From: Blastochloris viridis
Lineage (GTDB): Bacteria > Pseudomonadota > Alphaproteobacteria > Rhizobiales > Xanthobacteraceae
Direction: 5' to 3'
Assembly: GCF_001402875.1 (NCBI RefSeq)
Contig: NZ_CP012946.1
Coordinates: 2,210,001 to 2,274,000 of the forward strand
DNA: 64,000 bases
In this document: one piece after another, positions 17,727 to 28,181 of the stretch
How the letters are laid out: every line of letters begins with the position of its first letter
Position numbering within the stretch: the stretch's first letter is position 1
Notes under the pieces: generated by a model
The model's database searches: none
Seen by the model: the letters and a program-made list of their open reading frames with translations, nothing else
What the model was told of the DNA's origin: nothing
Program-made: the position numbers and the translations under genes

Positions 17727-18869
17727 TCACACCACCGCCGGCTCCTTCTCCAGCGGGCGGCCGTCGAAGCGGTCGGGGCCGAGCGCCGCGACCCAGTCCG
17801 GCGGTGACAGGCCGTCCACCAACTCGGCGATGATGCGGCCGGCGGCCGGCGAGGTCATGAAGCCCTTGGCACTGGAGAGCGCCACGAACAGGCCCGGCAC
17901 CGCGGTCGCGCCCAGCACCGGCTGCATGTCCGGCGTCACCGAATAGAGCCCGCCCCAACTGCGCAGGAAGCGCGCCCCCGCGAGCGCCGGCACCAGCGAG
18001 ATGGCGCGCTCGGCCGAACGCGGAAAGAGGTCGGCGCGCGGCTTGGAATCGAAGCCGAAGCTGCGGCCCTTGTCCGAGCACACCACCACGAACGAGCCGC
18101 GCACCGTCTGATTGACGAACATCTCGTGGCCGAACGACATCACGCACGGGTCTAGCAGCGGCGCCAGCGGCTCGGTGACGAAGGCCTGGTTGGGCAGCGG
18201 CTTGACCGGCAAATCAAGCGCCAACGGCGCGAGCAGCTGCGGAATGCGGGTGTCGTTGGCGAGGATCACCCGGCCAGCCGCCAGTGATCCGGCCGACGTT
18301 GCCAGCGCGAAGCCGTCGCCCTCGCGCGCGAGATCGAGCACCTCGACACCCCAGCGGAGGTCTGCGCCGAGACGCTTTGCAGCGCGGGCATAGCCGTCGA
18401 GCACGCGGAACGGCGACAGCGACGCGTCACGATCGAAGAACACCGCGCCCAGCACGCCCGCCACATTGAGGCTCGGCGCCAGCCGCGTCACCTCTTGCTG
18501 CGTGATGATGTCGGGAAAGATGCCGTATCTGGCCTGGATCACCAGGTTGGTCTTAAACAGCTCAAGCTGGCTTTCGGTGTAGGCCAGCATGACGTAGCCG
18601 GTCTGCTTGAACTCGATGCCGTCGGGATAATCGTAGAGTTCGGCGAAGCGCTCGAAGATTTCAAGCGAGCGCAGGCTGAGCAGGATGTTGCCGGTGGCGC
18701 CCCACTGCACGCGGATGCCGGCACCGCAGCGCCCGGTCTCGCCGCTGGCAAAATCGCCAAGGTCGAGCAAGGTGACAAAGAGGTCCGGCCGGCGCTGGCG
18801 CAGCGCGTGAGCAATCGACAGGCCATAGGCACCGCCGCCGACCACGGCGATATCGGTGGTCCAGCCCAT
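17727..18869 (-). CDS. FAD-dependent amino-acid dehydrogenase, catalytic beta-type subunit (DAO family; HcnC/OoxB/SoxB-like)
   Basis: 380-residue flavoprotein of the D-amino-acid oxidase fold. The N-terminal FAD-binding motif is IAVVGGGAYGLSIAHALRQ, and the C-terminal DAO block GLYSVTPDMQPVLGATAVPG is intact. It is one base downstream of the gene for a second FAD/2Fe-2S subunit, which itself overlaps a small ferredoxin-like subunit. This three-part arrangement is that of hydrogen cyanide synthase, opine oxidase and D-hydroxyproline dehydrogenase, all of which oxidise C-N bonds and pass electrons to the respiratory chain. As last gene of an eight-gene operon with a Liv-type importer, it probably oxidises whatever that importer brings in. 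Confidence 0.85.
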   Translation of the reverse strand: MGWTTDIAVVGGGAYGLSIAHALRQRRPDLFVTLLDLGDFASGETGRCGAGIRVQWGATGNILLSLRSLEIFERFAELYDYPDGIEFKQTGYVMLAYTESQLELFKTNLVIQARYGIFPDIITQQEVTRLAPSLNVAGVLGAVFFDRDASLSPFRVLDGYARAAKRLGADLRWGVEVLDLAREGDGFALATSAGSLAAGRVILANDTRIPQLLAPLALDLPVKPLPNQAFVTEPLAPLLDPCVMSFGHEMFVNQTVRGSFVVVCSDKGRSFGFDSKPRADLFPRSAERAISLVPALAGARFLRSWGGLYSVTPDMQPVLGATAVPGLFVALSSAKGFMTSPAAGRIIAELVDGLSPPDWVAALGPDRFDGRPLEKEPAVV

Positions 18870-18870
18870 G

Positions 18871-20256
18871 TCACGCCTCCTCGATGCGGTTGGCGAGCGC
18901 CGCCAGCGTCACCGGCTTTAAGCCCGGCCGCGCCGCCATCGGCGCCGCAGCCGCGTCGTCGGCGTGGCCGGACAGCGCTAGCACGCTGCGCAGGCAGACC
19001 CGGCCGCCGCACAGCCCCATGCCGGAACGGGAATTGCGCTTGATGGCGTTGAGGGTGACGTGGCCGTCCGCGATGGTGCGCTCGATGCGGGCGCGGCGCA
19101 CGCCCTCGCAGCGGCAGATCACGGTGTCGTCCGTCGCCCAGTCCCAAACCGCCGGCGGCAGCTCGAACTGCGGCGCGATCGCCGCCTGGAACCGCCAGTG
19201 GCGAGCGCGGGCGCGATAAGCCTCGGCGAGCGAGCCTTTGGCGGGATAGCCGGCGAAGGCGGCCGCGGCCGCCCCGGCGATGCGGCCGTCGCTCTCGGCG
19301 GCGAGCGCGCCGCCGAGCCCGGCGCCGTCGCCGGCTACATAGAGGCCTGGCACTTGGGTGGCGCCGTCGTCCTGGCGCTCCGGCAGCCAGCCGCCGCGGC
19401 GGGCGTCGAACCGCACCGGCACGCCGGCCATGCGCGCCAATTCGCTGTTGGCGGTGAAGCCGAAATTGACGCCGACGGTGTCGACCTCGAACACCTTGCG
19501 GTGCTCGGCCTTGAGGCGGCCGTCGCCGCCGTGCGGCGCCAGCGCCAGCCGCTCAACCGCCGTGCCACCCTCCGCCGCCAGCGGCCCCCAGCCGACCAGC
19601 ACCGGCACGCCGGCACGGCGCAGCGTGGCGAGATAGCTCAAGCCATCGCGCACCACCGCGCGGGCGCCCCACATCGCGAAGGGATGGCGCAGCGCCGTCC
19701 ACGGCGAGTTGAGCAGCGCCACCGCGCGCACATCCGCGCCCGCAGTCACCAATTGCGCCGCCACCGCCAACAGCAGCGGCCCGGTGCCGGCGAGAGCGAT
19801 GCGGTTGCCGGCGCGGATGGCATCGGCCTTGAGCAACGTTTGCAGCGCCCCGGCGGTGACCACGCCGGGCAGCGTCCAGCCCGGAAACGGCACGGTCAGC
19901 TCGCTCAAACCCGTCGCCAGCACCACCGCCTTCGGCTGCACAAGGCGGCTCGAGGTGTCGTCGGCGACCAGCACCTGGAGCCCGTCAAAGTTCGCGGTGA
20001 CCGCGGTGCCGAACCGCTCATCAATCGCGCCGCGCGCGGCGTCATAGCGGGCGAGCAGCCGGCGCCGCCGCGCCGCCTCGCCCGCAGTTAGCACCGGCGG
20101 CCCGCCGATCCCCGGCGTTGACTGGCGGAAGATCTGGCCACCGGGGCGTGCACCCTCGTCGACCAGCAGGACGCGGGCACCCTGCCCGCTCGCCTCGATC
20201 GCCGCGGCAAGCCCCGCCGGGCCTGCGCCGATCACCACAACGTCGGGCAATGTCAT
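18871..20256 (-). CDS. FAD/NAD(P)-type oxidoreductase alpha subunit with C-terminal BFD-like [2Fe-2S] domain (HcnB/OoxA-like)
   Basis: 461 residues from ATG 20256 (product begins MTLPDVVVIGAGPAG). It has a pyridine-nucleotide-disulfide-type flavin domain: a first GAGPAGLAAAIEASGQGARV motif, a second dinucleotide fold (IALAGTGPLLLAVAAQL) and GLYVAGDGAGLGGALAAES near residue 320. The C-terminal part carries CRCEG and GMGLCGGRVC, a BFD-like [2Fe-2S] site. The start overlaps the stop of the ferredoxin-like gene by 4 bases. It would shuttle electrons from the catalytic flavin subunit. Exact substrate unknown; proline, hydroxyproline, opine or glycine-type compounds are the known options for the family. 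Confidence 0.85.
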   Translation of the reverse strand: MTLPDVVVIGAGPAGLAAAIEASGQGARVLLVDEGARPGGQIFRQSTPGIGGPPVLTAGEAARRRRLLARYDAARGAIDERFGTAVTANFDGLQVLVADDTSSRLVQPKAVVLATGLSELTVPFPGWTLPGVVTAGALQTLLKADAIRAGNRIALAGTGPLLLAVAAQLVTAGADVRAVALLNSPWTALRHPFAMWGARAVVRDGLSYLATLRRAGVPVLVGWGPLAAEGGTAVERLALAPHGGDGRLKAEHRKVFEVDTVGVNFGFTANSELARMAGVPVRFDARRGGWLPERQDDGATQVPGLYVAGDGAGLGGALAAESDGRIAGAAAAAFAGYPAKGSLAEAYRARARHWRFQAAIAPQFELPPAVWDWATDDTVICRCEGVRRARIERTIADGHVTLNAIKRNSRSGMGLCGGRVCLRSVLALSGHADDAAAAPMAARPGLKPVTLAALANRIEEA

Positions 20257-20549
20257 TCCAGCCCCTCCTGCCGGCGCACCACTTGGCCGGGGCGCGCCGG
20301 GGTGCGGCAGGCGCGCTGGCCGGGCTTGCCGTCGATCACCAGCCGGCATTCCCAGCAGGTGCCGATGCCGCAGAACAGGCCGCGCGGCGAGCCGTCCTCG
20401 GCGTTGCGCCAGTGGCGGATGCCGGCGGCGAGCAGCGCCCCGGCGACGGACTCGCCCGGCCACGCCGGCACCTCGCGCTCGCCGAAACAGATGGTGAAGG
20501 CCGGGCCGGCGCGTTCGCCCCGGCGCGGCTCTGAGTGATGATCGGACAT
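20253..20549 (-). CDS. Ferredoxin-like (2Fe-2S)-binding subunit (HcnA/OoxC-like)
   Basis: 98-residue Fer2_4-type protein, start ATG 20549 (MSDHHSEPRRGE). The cluster motif CGIGTCWECRLVIDGKPGQR followed by AC supplies four cysteines spaced C-x4-C-x2-C-x11-C, as in the small subunit of hydrogen cyanide synthase and the alpha-subunit N-terminus of sarcosine oxidases. It overlaps the next gene by 4 bases, supporting a stoichiometric complex. It follows the binding-protein gene with a 38-base gap. Confidence 0.88.
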   Translation of the reverse strand: MSDHHSEPRRGERAGPAFTICFGEREVPAWPGESVAGALLAAGIRHWRNAEDGSPRGLFCGIGTCWECRLVIDGKPGQRACRTPARPGQVVRRQEGLE

Positions 20550-20587
20550 GGTTGAGCGGCGGTGGGGCACGACCCCGCCGCGGTCCC

Positions 20588-21699
20588 TCACAGCTGCACG
20601 AACTTGCCGTTCTTCACCGTCAGCACGAAGCCGCCATAGATCGGCGTGCGGGTCTCTGTCTGCGACAGCGTGCCGTTGCCGAGCACGGTCGGCAGATCCT
20701 TCACCTTGGTGATGGCGGTGCGGATCGAGGCCGGGTCGAGGTTGGGCGCGGCGGCCTTGAGTGCGGTGACGGCAACGTGGAGCTGGGTGTAGCCCATCGC
20801 CGCGAAGATGTCGGGCGCCACGCCGAACTTGGCCTTGTAGGCGGCAACGAAGCGCTGGTTCAGCTCGCTGGTGCCTTCGGTGAAATAGTCGGAGACGAAC
20901 AGGGCGCCCTCCACCGCGGCGCCGCCAACCTTCAGGAACTGCGGCGAGGCGAACGACGGCGTGCCGACGATGCGCACCTTGTCGGAGAGCCCCGCCTGCC
21001 TCGCCTGGATGATGATGTTGGCGCTCAATTCCGCTGTAGTCGAGATCACCAGCGTATCGATGTCCTGGTTGACGATCTTGGTCGCCAGCGTGGTGAAGTC
21101 GGTATCGGAGCCGACGATGGTCTCCTCCGCCACGGTGGCGACGCCGTTGGCCGCAAGATAATCCTTGATGCCGTTCTTTTGGGCGATATAGGCGTCGTTG
21201 TCGCGGTTGAAGACGTAGACCACGCGCTTGGGCTTGAAGCGCTCCAGATACTGCTGCGCCAGCGCCTCCATGATCTTGGTCGGCGTGGTGGTGGCCTTGA
21301 ACACCCAGTCGCCGACCTTGGTGACGTCGGCAGAGGCGATGCTCAGCACCGGGACCTTGTTCTCCTGGGCGATCGGCAGCGCGGCGAACGCCTCGACGCT
21401 GGAGGTGGTGCCGAGGATCAGCGCCGCCTTGTCAGCCTTGATGAAGCGGTCGACCAGCGTCACCGCCTGGTTCTTGTCGCTGGCGGTATCCTCGATCAAG
21501 AGCTTAAGTTTCACCGGACCGAAGCCGCCGGTCTTCTCCAGCTCCTCGCGGGCGATCTCGATGCCGTTGCGGCCGGATGAGCCGGCGAACGAGAACTGCC
21601 CGGTCACCGCGATCGGCACGCCAACGGTGACCTCCTGCGCATGAGCAGCCGAGGTGGCGAGCGCCGCAAGGGCGACGGCGCCGGAGACGAGGATCCGCT

Positions 21700-21703
<4 letters not shown>
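20588..21703 (-). CDS. Branched-chain-type ABC transporter substrate-binding protein (LivJ family)
   Basis: 371-residue periplasmic receptor with a clear signal peptide (residues 1-22, ending SAAHA). The type I periplasmic fold of the Leu/Ile/Val family follows: TVGVPIAVTGQFSFAGSSG, LILGTTSSVEAFAALPIAQE and PVLSIASADV (separate parts). Proteins of this family bind many amides and amino-acid derivatives, so the ligand need not be branched-chain. The gene is placed in mid-operon, starting inside the end of livF (4-base overlap), and is followed by the dehydrogenase subunits. Confidence 0.9.
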
Positions 21704-22449
<746 letters not shown>

Positions 22450-22452
22450 GCG

Positions 22453-23204
<752 letters not shown>

Positions 23205-23208
<4 letters not shown>

Positions 23209-24071
23209 GGCCGCACGGCCTCCCGGACCCTGAGGGCGCGGTCGCGCAGATGAAACGCCACGGTGTCGACGATGCCGTGCGGCCAACACACCGCCACCAG
23301 CACCAATAACGCGCCGTTCACCGCCATGCGGTAGTCGGCGAGCGGACGCGCTACCTCCGGCAGCAGCGTCAGCACCGCCGCGCCGACTAGCGGGCCGGCA
23401 ACGGCGATGCGCCCGCCCAGCACTACCTGGGTCAGCACCGCCATCAGCAGCGGGAAGCCGAAATCCTCCGGCACCAGGGAATAGTTGCGGCAGGCCATCA
23501 AGCCGCCGCCGAGACCGGCGATCAGCCCCGACAGCGCGAACGCCAGCCGGTGCCACTCGACCACCGCGATGCCGAGCGACACTGCCACCGTCTCGTCCTG
23601 GCGGATGGTGTCGAAGGCGCGGCCGATGCGCGAGCGCGACACCGCGATCACGACAAACAGCACAATGGCGAACGTCGCTGCCACGCCGGGCAGATCGACC
23701 AGTCGCGGAATGGCGTTGAAGCCCATGGCGCCGCCGGTGAGCGGCTCGGCATAGAGCGCCAGCGACAGCACGATCTGCACGAAGGCCAGCGTGGCAATCG
23801 CCTGAAACACCCCGCGCAGCCGCGCCAGCGGCAGCGACAGCACGACGCCGGCAATCAGCCCGACGCCGCCCGCGGCGATCAAGGCCAGCGCACCCGGCAC
23901 CTGCCAGCGCACCGCCAGGATGGCGGCGGCATACGCGCCGAGCGAGGCGATCCCCGCCGTCGCCAGCGAGAACACGCCGGCGCGCAGCACCAGATATTGG
24001 CTGTAAGCCAGGACGGCATTGACCAGCACCAGCGCCAGGAGGCCGGCATAGCCGGCGAGCATCCCGCTCAT
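23205..24071 (-). CDS. livM: LivM-type ABC transporter permease
   Basis: 288-residue membrane subunit with about eight hydrophobic segments and the family motifs GRAFDTIRQDETVAVSLGI (ATPase-contacting loop) and FPLLMAVLTQVVLGGRIAVAG (separate parts). Overlaps livH and livG by 4 bases each, giving tight coupling. Confidence 0.92.
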
Positions 24072-24961
24072 TGCCGCACCACCCGCATCTCGGCGCTGGA
24101 GGTGCCGAACAGGCCGCCGGGGCGGACCAGCAGGGCGGCGAACAGCAGGCTGTAGATGATGGCGTCCGACAGCGCCGACGACAGGTAGGCCACGGTGAGC
24201 GATTGCACGAGGCCGAGCAGCAGCGCCGCGACCACCGCGCCGCTGACGCTGCCGAGCCCGCCCAGCACCACCACCACGAACGCCTTCAGCAGGAACGGCT
24301 CGCCCATCAGGAAGTGGACGGAGTTGAAGGCGATGCCGATGATGACGCCGGTGGCCGCCGCCAATGCTCCGGACAGAAAGAAGGTCTGGGCATAGACCAC
24401 GTCGGGCCGCACCCCGAGCAGCGAGGCGGTGCGCGCCGACACCGCCACCGCGCGAATCTGCCGGCCGAACGGGGTAGCGTAGAGAAACGCCAGGAGGCTC
24501 GTCACCAGCAGCGCCACCAGCGCCACGATGGTGATCTGCAGCAGCGAGATGCGCAGGCCGAACACCTCAAAGAACACCACCGGGAAGGTGCCGAACGGGT
24601 AGCGCAGGATCAGAGTGTTGGAGACGCCCTGCGCCACGCTCATCAGCATCTGGGCGACGCCGAGGCTGGAGACGATGGCGATGAACTCCGCGGCGTTCTG
24701 GCGGCGCAGCGGCCGGAACGCCACCCAGTCGACGACCACACCGATCAAACCGCCGACCAGAACCGCGACGCCGAACGCTAGAGGCAGCGGCAACCCCGCC
24801 CAGGTGACGGCATAGAGGCCGACGAAGGCGCCGGCCATGAACACCGCGCCGTGGGCCAGGTTGAGAATTCGCAACACGCCGAACACCAGCGTGAACCCCA
24901 GCGCAAATAGCGCGTAGGTTGAGCCGGTAATTAGGCCGTTAATGGTTTGTTGAAGGACCAT
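24068..24961 (-). CDS. livH: LivH-type ABC transporter permease
   Basis: 297 residues from ATG 24961 (MVLQQTINGLITGSTYALF), the standard LivH N-terminus; an open frame upstream to 25087 is not homologous. Family blocks ALGFTLVFGVLRILNLAHG and GGLGSVSGAVVAALLLGLVQ are intact. First gene of an eight-gene operon: livH, livM, livG, livF, binding protein, ferredoxin-like subunit, two flavoprotein subunits. Almost all junctions overlap. Confidence 0.92.
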   Translation of the reverse strand: MVLQQTINGLITGSTYALFALGFTLVFGVLRILNLAHGAVFMAGAFVGLYAVTWAGLPLPLAFGVAVLVGGLIGVVVDWVAFRPLRRQNAAEFIAIVSSLGVAQMLMSVAQGVSNTLILRYPFGTFPVVFFEVFGLRISLLQITIVALVALLVTSLLAFLYATPFGRQIRAVAVSARTASLLGVRPDVVYAQTFFLSGALAAATGVIIGIAFNSVHFLMGEPFLLKAFVVVVLGGLGSVSGAVVAALLLGLVQSLTVAYLSSALSDAIIYSLLFAALLVRPGGLFGTSSAEMRVVRQ

Positions 24962-25104
24962 TCTAGTCTTTGGATACTTCCATTTGCGCGCGCAATAACC
25001 CTTGGTTGAAGGCGCTGGATATTCCGAAAATGAGGCGATTGCCACTAGACTATAAAATCGATAGACATTGTCAAATCCAATCGACATGCGTTTTGGAGAG
25101 TTCG
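24962..25104. promoter_or_regulatory. Divergent promoter between the Liv/dehydrogenase operon and the dipeptidase operon
   Basis: 143 bases, AT-richer than the genes on both sides (for example about 25045-25085 with CTATAAAATC). It must hold the start signals of both operons and is a natural place for one shared regulator site. I did not find a clear palindrome. GGAG precedes the rightward ATG at 25105. Confidence 0.5.
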
Positions 25105-26079
25105 ATGCCCGCGCGCCTGCACCGCCAAGCCACCGTGATTGATGGGCTTATCGTCTCCAAATGGAGCCGGTCGCTGTTCGAGGCGATGCACGCCGGCGGC
25201 CTCACCGCCGCCAATTGCACCTGCGCGGTGTGGGAGGGCTTCGACGGCGCGTTCCGCCACCTCGCCACCTGGAAGCGCTGGCTCACCAAGAACGATGATC
25301 TCCTGCTGCAGGTTTACAGCTTGGACGACATCGCGCGGGCCAAGCGTGAGGGCCGGGTCGGCGTCATTCTCGGCTGGCAGAATTCGGCCGGCTTCGACGA
25401 GGAGCCAAGCTTCGTGCCGGTGTTCCACGAACTGGGCCTGCGGGTGGTGCAACTCACCTATCACACCGCCAATGCCGCGGGTTCCGGCTGCCTGGAAGCC
25501 TTTGATGCCGGGCTGTCGAGCTGGGGCCACGAGTTAGTCGCCGAGCTCAACCGCGCCGGCATCCTGATCGACCTCAGCCACGTCGGCTCGCGCACCGCGC
25601 GCGACGCCATTCGCGTCTCGAAGCAGCCGGTGGCCTACACCCATTGCGCGCCGAAGGCGTTGCGCGACCACCCGCGCAACAAGACCGACGAGGATTTGCG
25701 TGCCATCGCCGAGCGCGGCGGCGTCATCGGCGTCACCATGTTTCCGCCGTTCATGCCGCGCGGCAATGACTCCACGCTCGACGATTATCTCGACGCCATC
25801 GAGCACGTCATCGGCCTTGCCGGCGAGGAGCAGGTGGCGATCGGCACCGACTTCACCCAGGACATCGACGAAGAGGGCCTGCGCTATTTCACCCGCTACA
25901 AGGGCACCGGCCACGCACTGCTGGAGATCGGCAATGTGGTCAACCCCAAGGAGTTCGGCCGCATCGAGCAGTACCCCAACCTCACGGCGGCGATGGAGCG
26001 GCGCGGCTGGACGGAGACCCGCATCCGCCGCGTGCTGGGCGACAACTGGCTACGACTGTTCGGCGAGGTGTGGCGATGA
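25105..26079 (+). CDS. Peptidase M19 (membrane dipeptidase)-like protein lacking part of the metal site
   Basis: 324-residue TIM-barrel protein of the renal dipeptidase family, start ATG 25105. Ligands of the second half are present: His159 (LIDLSHVG), His180 (AYTHCAPKAL), then HPRN and GTDFTQD. But the first metal motif, normally D-G-H-N-D-x-P, reads DGLIVSKW (13-20), so both His and Asp are lost. The bridging glutamate block, normally I-E-G-G-H-S, reads LGWQNS (89-94). A classical two-zinc site is therefore impossible; a mononuclear enzyme or a different hydrolase is likely. It is first in an operon with a small unknown and an FAD oxidoreductase, divergent from the Liv/dehydrogenase operon, so it probably acts on the same imported compound. 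Confidence 0.85.
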   Translation: MPARLHRQATVIDGLIVSKWSRSLFEAMHAGGLTAANCTCAVWEGFDGAFRHLATWKRWLTKNDDLLLQVYSLDDIARAKREGRVGVILGWQNSAGFDEEPSFVPVFHELGLRVVQLTYHTANAAGSGCLEAFDAGLSSWGHELVAELNRAGILIDLSHVGSRTARDAIRVSKQPVAYTHCAPKALRDHPRNKTDEDLRAIAERGGVIGVTMFPPFMPRGNDSTLDDYLDAIEHVIGLAGEEQVAIGTDFTQDIDEEGLRYFTRYKGTGHALLEIGNVVNPKEFGRIEQYPNLTAAMERRGWTETRIRRVLGDNWLRLFGEVWR

Positions 26080-26513
26080 CCCGCGACGAGGCCGAACGCT
26101 TCTTCGGCGAAACCATCCCTGTCCGCTTCCGCGCCGACACCCCGGCCGCCGACAATGCCGAGGTCGAGACCCTGCTCGCCGGCTCAAAGACCTTCTTCGA
26201 CAACTGCGCCCGCTATCAGGTGGTGGCGGAGATCGTGGAGGTCTCGCGCTGCATGGCGGGGGTCGAGGTTGGCGAGCGCTACGTCATCCAGGGCGCGCGC
26301 ATCGACCCGGCGCAGACCACCGGCCCGTTGTGCATCTTCCTGGTCAGCATGCTGGTGCAGCGCGTCGCCGTCGCCTTCGATCGCTTTGCCCGCGACGGCG
26401 AGATCGCCCTCACCCTTTCCGGCGCGCAATGCACCGACCCCGGTCCTGCCGTCGGCGGCTTCGGCGGGATCAAGGCCCGGCTGTGGCTGGAGCCGATCCC
26501 CGTACAAGTCTGA
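26076..26513 (+). CDS. Small conserved protein, possibly TIGR04076-like
   Basis: 145 residues; ATG 26076 overlaps the dipeptidase stop by 4 bases. No signal or membrane span. The order VVAEIVEVSRCMAGVEVGER, then PLCIFLVSMLV and LSGAQCTDPGPAVGGFGGIK suggests a compact alpha/beta protein with three conserved cysteines, reminiscent of the TIGR04076 family, whose function is unknown. Its place between two catabolic-looking enzymes suggests an accessory role in the same pathway. Identification is tentative. Confidence 0.7.
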   Translation: MTRDEAERFFGETIPVRFRADTPAADNAEVETLLAGSKTFFDNCARYQVVAEIVEVSRCMAGVEVGERYVIQGARIDPAQTTGPLCIFLVSMLVQRVAVAFDRFARDGEIALTLSGAQCTDPGPAVGGFGGIKARLWLEPIPVQV

Positions 26514-26548
26514 TACGTCATCCCAACACCCGACACCGGACCCGCACC

Positions 26549-27892
26549 ATGCCGCATCCCCTCGCTCCTTTCACCTCCGACGACACACCGCCCGCCTCCG
26601 CCGACGTGGTCATCATCGGCGCCGGAATCATCGGCGTCACCGCCGCGCTGGAGCTGGCGCGCGCCGGTCTCAAGGTCGCCGTAGTCGAGAAGGGCCGCGT
26701 CGCCGCCGAGCAGTCGAGCCGCAACTGGGGCTGGGTGCGCCAGCAGGGCCGCGACCGCCGCGAGCTGCCGCTGATCGTCGAGAGCCTCGCTAACTGGGAC
26801 CGCCTGCAGGCGCAAGCGAAGGCCGACCTTAACATCGACCTCGGCTTCCGCCGTACCGGCCTGATCAGCGTCACCCGCACCGAAGCCGAGCTCGACCGCT
26901 GGCGGCGCTGGGCGGTGCGCGGCCGGGCCGCCGGCATCGAGGTGGTGGAGCTCACCGCCGACGACGCCAATTCCGCGGCACCCAGCGGCAGCGCGCCATG
27001 GATCGGCGGCATCCACACCCCGACCGACGGCCGCGCCGAGCCGTCTGTTGCGGTTCCCGCCATCGCCGAGCTGGCGCGCGCGGCGGGCGCCACCTTCCAC
27101 CAGAACACCGCCGCGCGCGGCCTTGAGACCAAGGGCAGCGCCATCACCGCCGTGGTGACCGAGCGCGGCCGCATCGCCACCCGCGCCGTACTTGTCGCCG
27201 CGGGAGCATGGTCGTCGCTGTTCCTGCGCCGCCACGGCATCTCGCTGCCGCAGCTCAACGTGCGCTCGACGGTGATCCGCACCACCCGCGCGCCCGAGGC
27301 CATTCCTGGCACGCTGATGTCGCAGGATCTGTGCCTCAGGCGCCGGCTCGATGGCGGCTACACCCTGACGCTGCGCAGCGGCGAGGCGTTCGACATCGTG
27401 CTCGACGGCGTCCGCTTCCTGCCGAAGTTCATCCCGGTCCTGCGGCGCGAGTTCGGCTCGACCAAGCTGCGCTTCGGCTGGACGTTCTTCGCCGACCTGT
27501 GGCGCCAGTGGCCGCGTCCGCTCGACAACGTGTCGCCGTTCGAGGAGACCCGCATTTACGACCCCGCGCCCGACACCGCCATCGTCGACACCGCCATCGC
27601 GCGACTGAAGCGCATTCGTCCGGACTTCGCTGGCGTCGAGGTGGCCGAGGCGTGGGCCGGCCGCATCGACACCACACCGGACATCGTGCCGGTGATCGCC
27701 AAGGCTGACAGCCTCGCCGGCCTGACTATCGCCACCGGCTTCAGCGGCCACGGCTTCGGCATCGGGCCGGGAGCCGGGCGGCTCGCCGCCGACATGGTGC
27801 GCGACACGGATCCGGTGGTCGACCCAGCCCCGTTCCGCCTCACCCGCTTCTCGGACGGCTCGCCGATCTTCCTCGACCCCGACGTGATCTGA
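26549..27892 (+). CDS. FAD-dependent oxidoreductase (DAO/DadA family)
   Basis: 447-residue flavoprotein; start ATG 26549 (MPHPLAPFTSD), 35 bases after the preceding stop. The FAD motif is VVIIGAGIIGVTAALELARA, followed by SSRNWGWVRQQGRD, which is the flavin-contacting loop of glycine/sarcosine/gamma-glutamylputrescine-type oxidoreductases. The C-terminal block IATGFSGHGFGIGPGAGRLA is intact. Likely oxidises an amino acid or N-alkyl amino acid, perhaps the product of the neighbouring hydrolase-like protein. No partner iron-sulfur subunit is encoded beside it, unlike the three-subunit system in the divergent operon. Confidence 0.88.
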   Translation: MPHPLAPFTSDDTPPASADVVIIGAGIIGVTAALELARAGLKVAVVEKGRVAAEQSSRNWGWVRQQGRDRRELPLIVESLANWDRLQAQAKADLNIDLGFRRTGLISVTRTEAELDRWRRWAVRGRAAGIEVVELTADDANSAAPSGSAPWIGGIHTPTDGRAEPSVAVPAIAELARAAGATFHQNTAARGLETKGSAITAVVTERGRIATRAVLVAAGAWSSLFLRRHGISLPQLNVRSTVIRTTRAPEAIPGTLMSQDLCLRRRLDGGYTLTLRSGEAFDIVLDGVRFLPKFIPVLRREFGSTKLRFGWTFFADLWRQWPRPLDNVSPFEETRIYDPAPDTAIVDTAIARLKRIRPDFAGVEVAEAWAGRIDTTPDIVPVIAKADSLAGLTIATGFSGHGFGIGPGAGRLAADMVRDTDPVVDPAPFRLTRFSDGSPIFLDPDVI

Positions 27893-28181
27893 GGACCTCT
27901 TCTCCGACCAAACCCACTTTGGTCCGGGTGCCCGTCGAGCTGAGTCATCCGTGCGAACATAAACGGCGATCTTTGATCGGCGCGCCGCGGCATGATCTGT
28001 TCTTCCGTGAACCTCGATCGCGTCACGGTCCGGTCCTCTTTTTGGGCCGGACGCTAGAGTCAGATTGACCTAATCACGGGTTCACCGCGATCGTTCGCGC
28101 GAACGGCGCCTTTTGCCCGACTATTTTGCGTCACGCGAATTTTCTCTCATCACGCCATCGAACAGCTGCCCTCTGTCCTGC

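Noticed and set aside
28092..28105. Palindrome CGTTCGCGCGAACG as terminator of the MetQ-like or FAD oxidoreductase gene
   Set aside because: Has no loop or T-run and is about 75-200 bases from either stop; could be any short palindrome.
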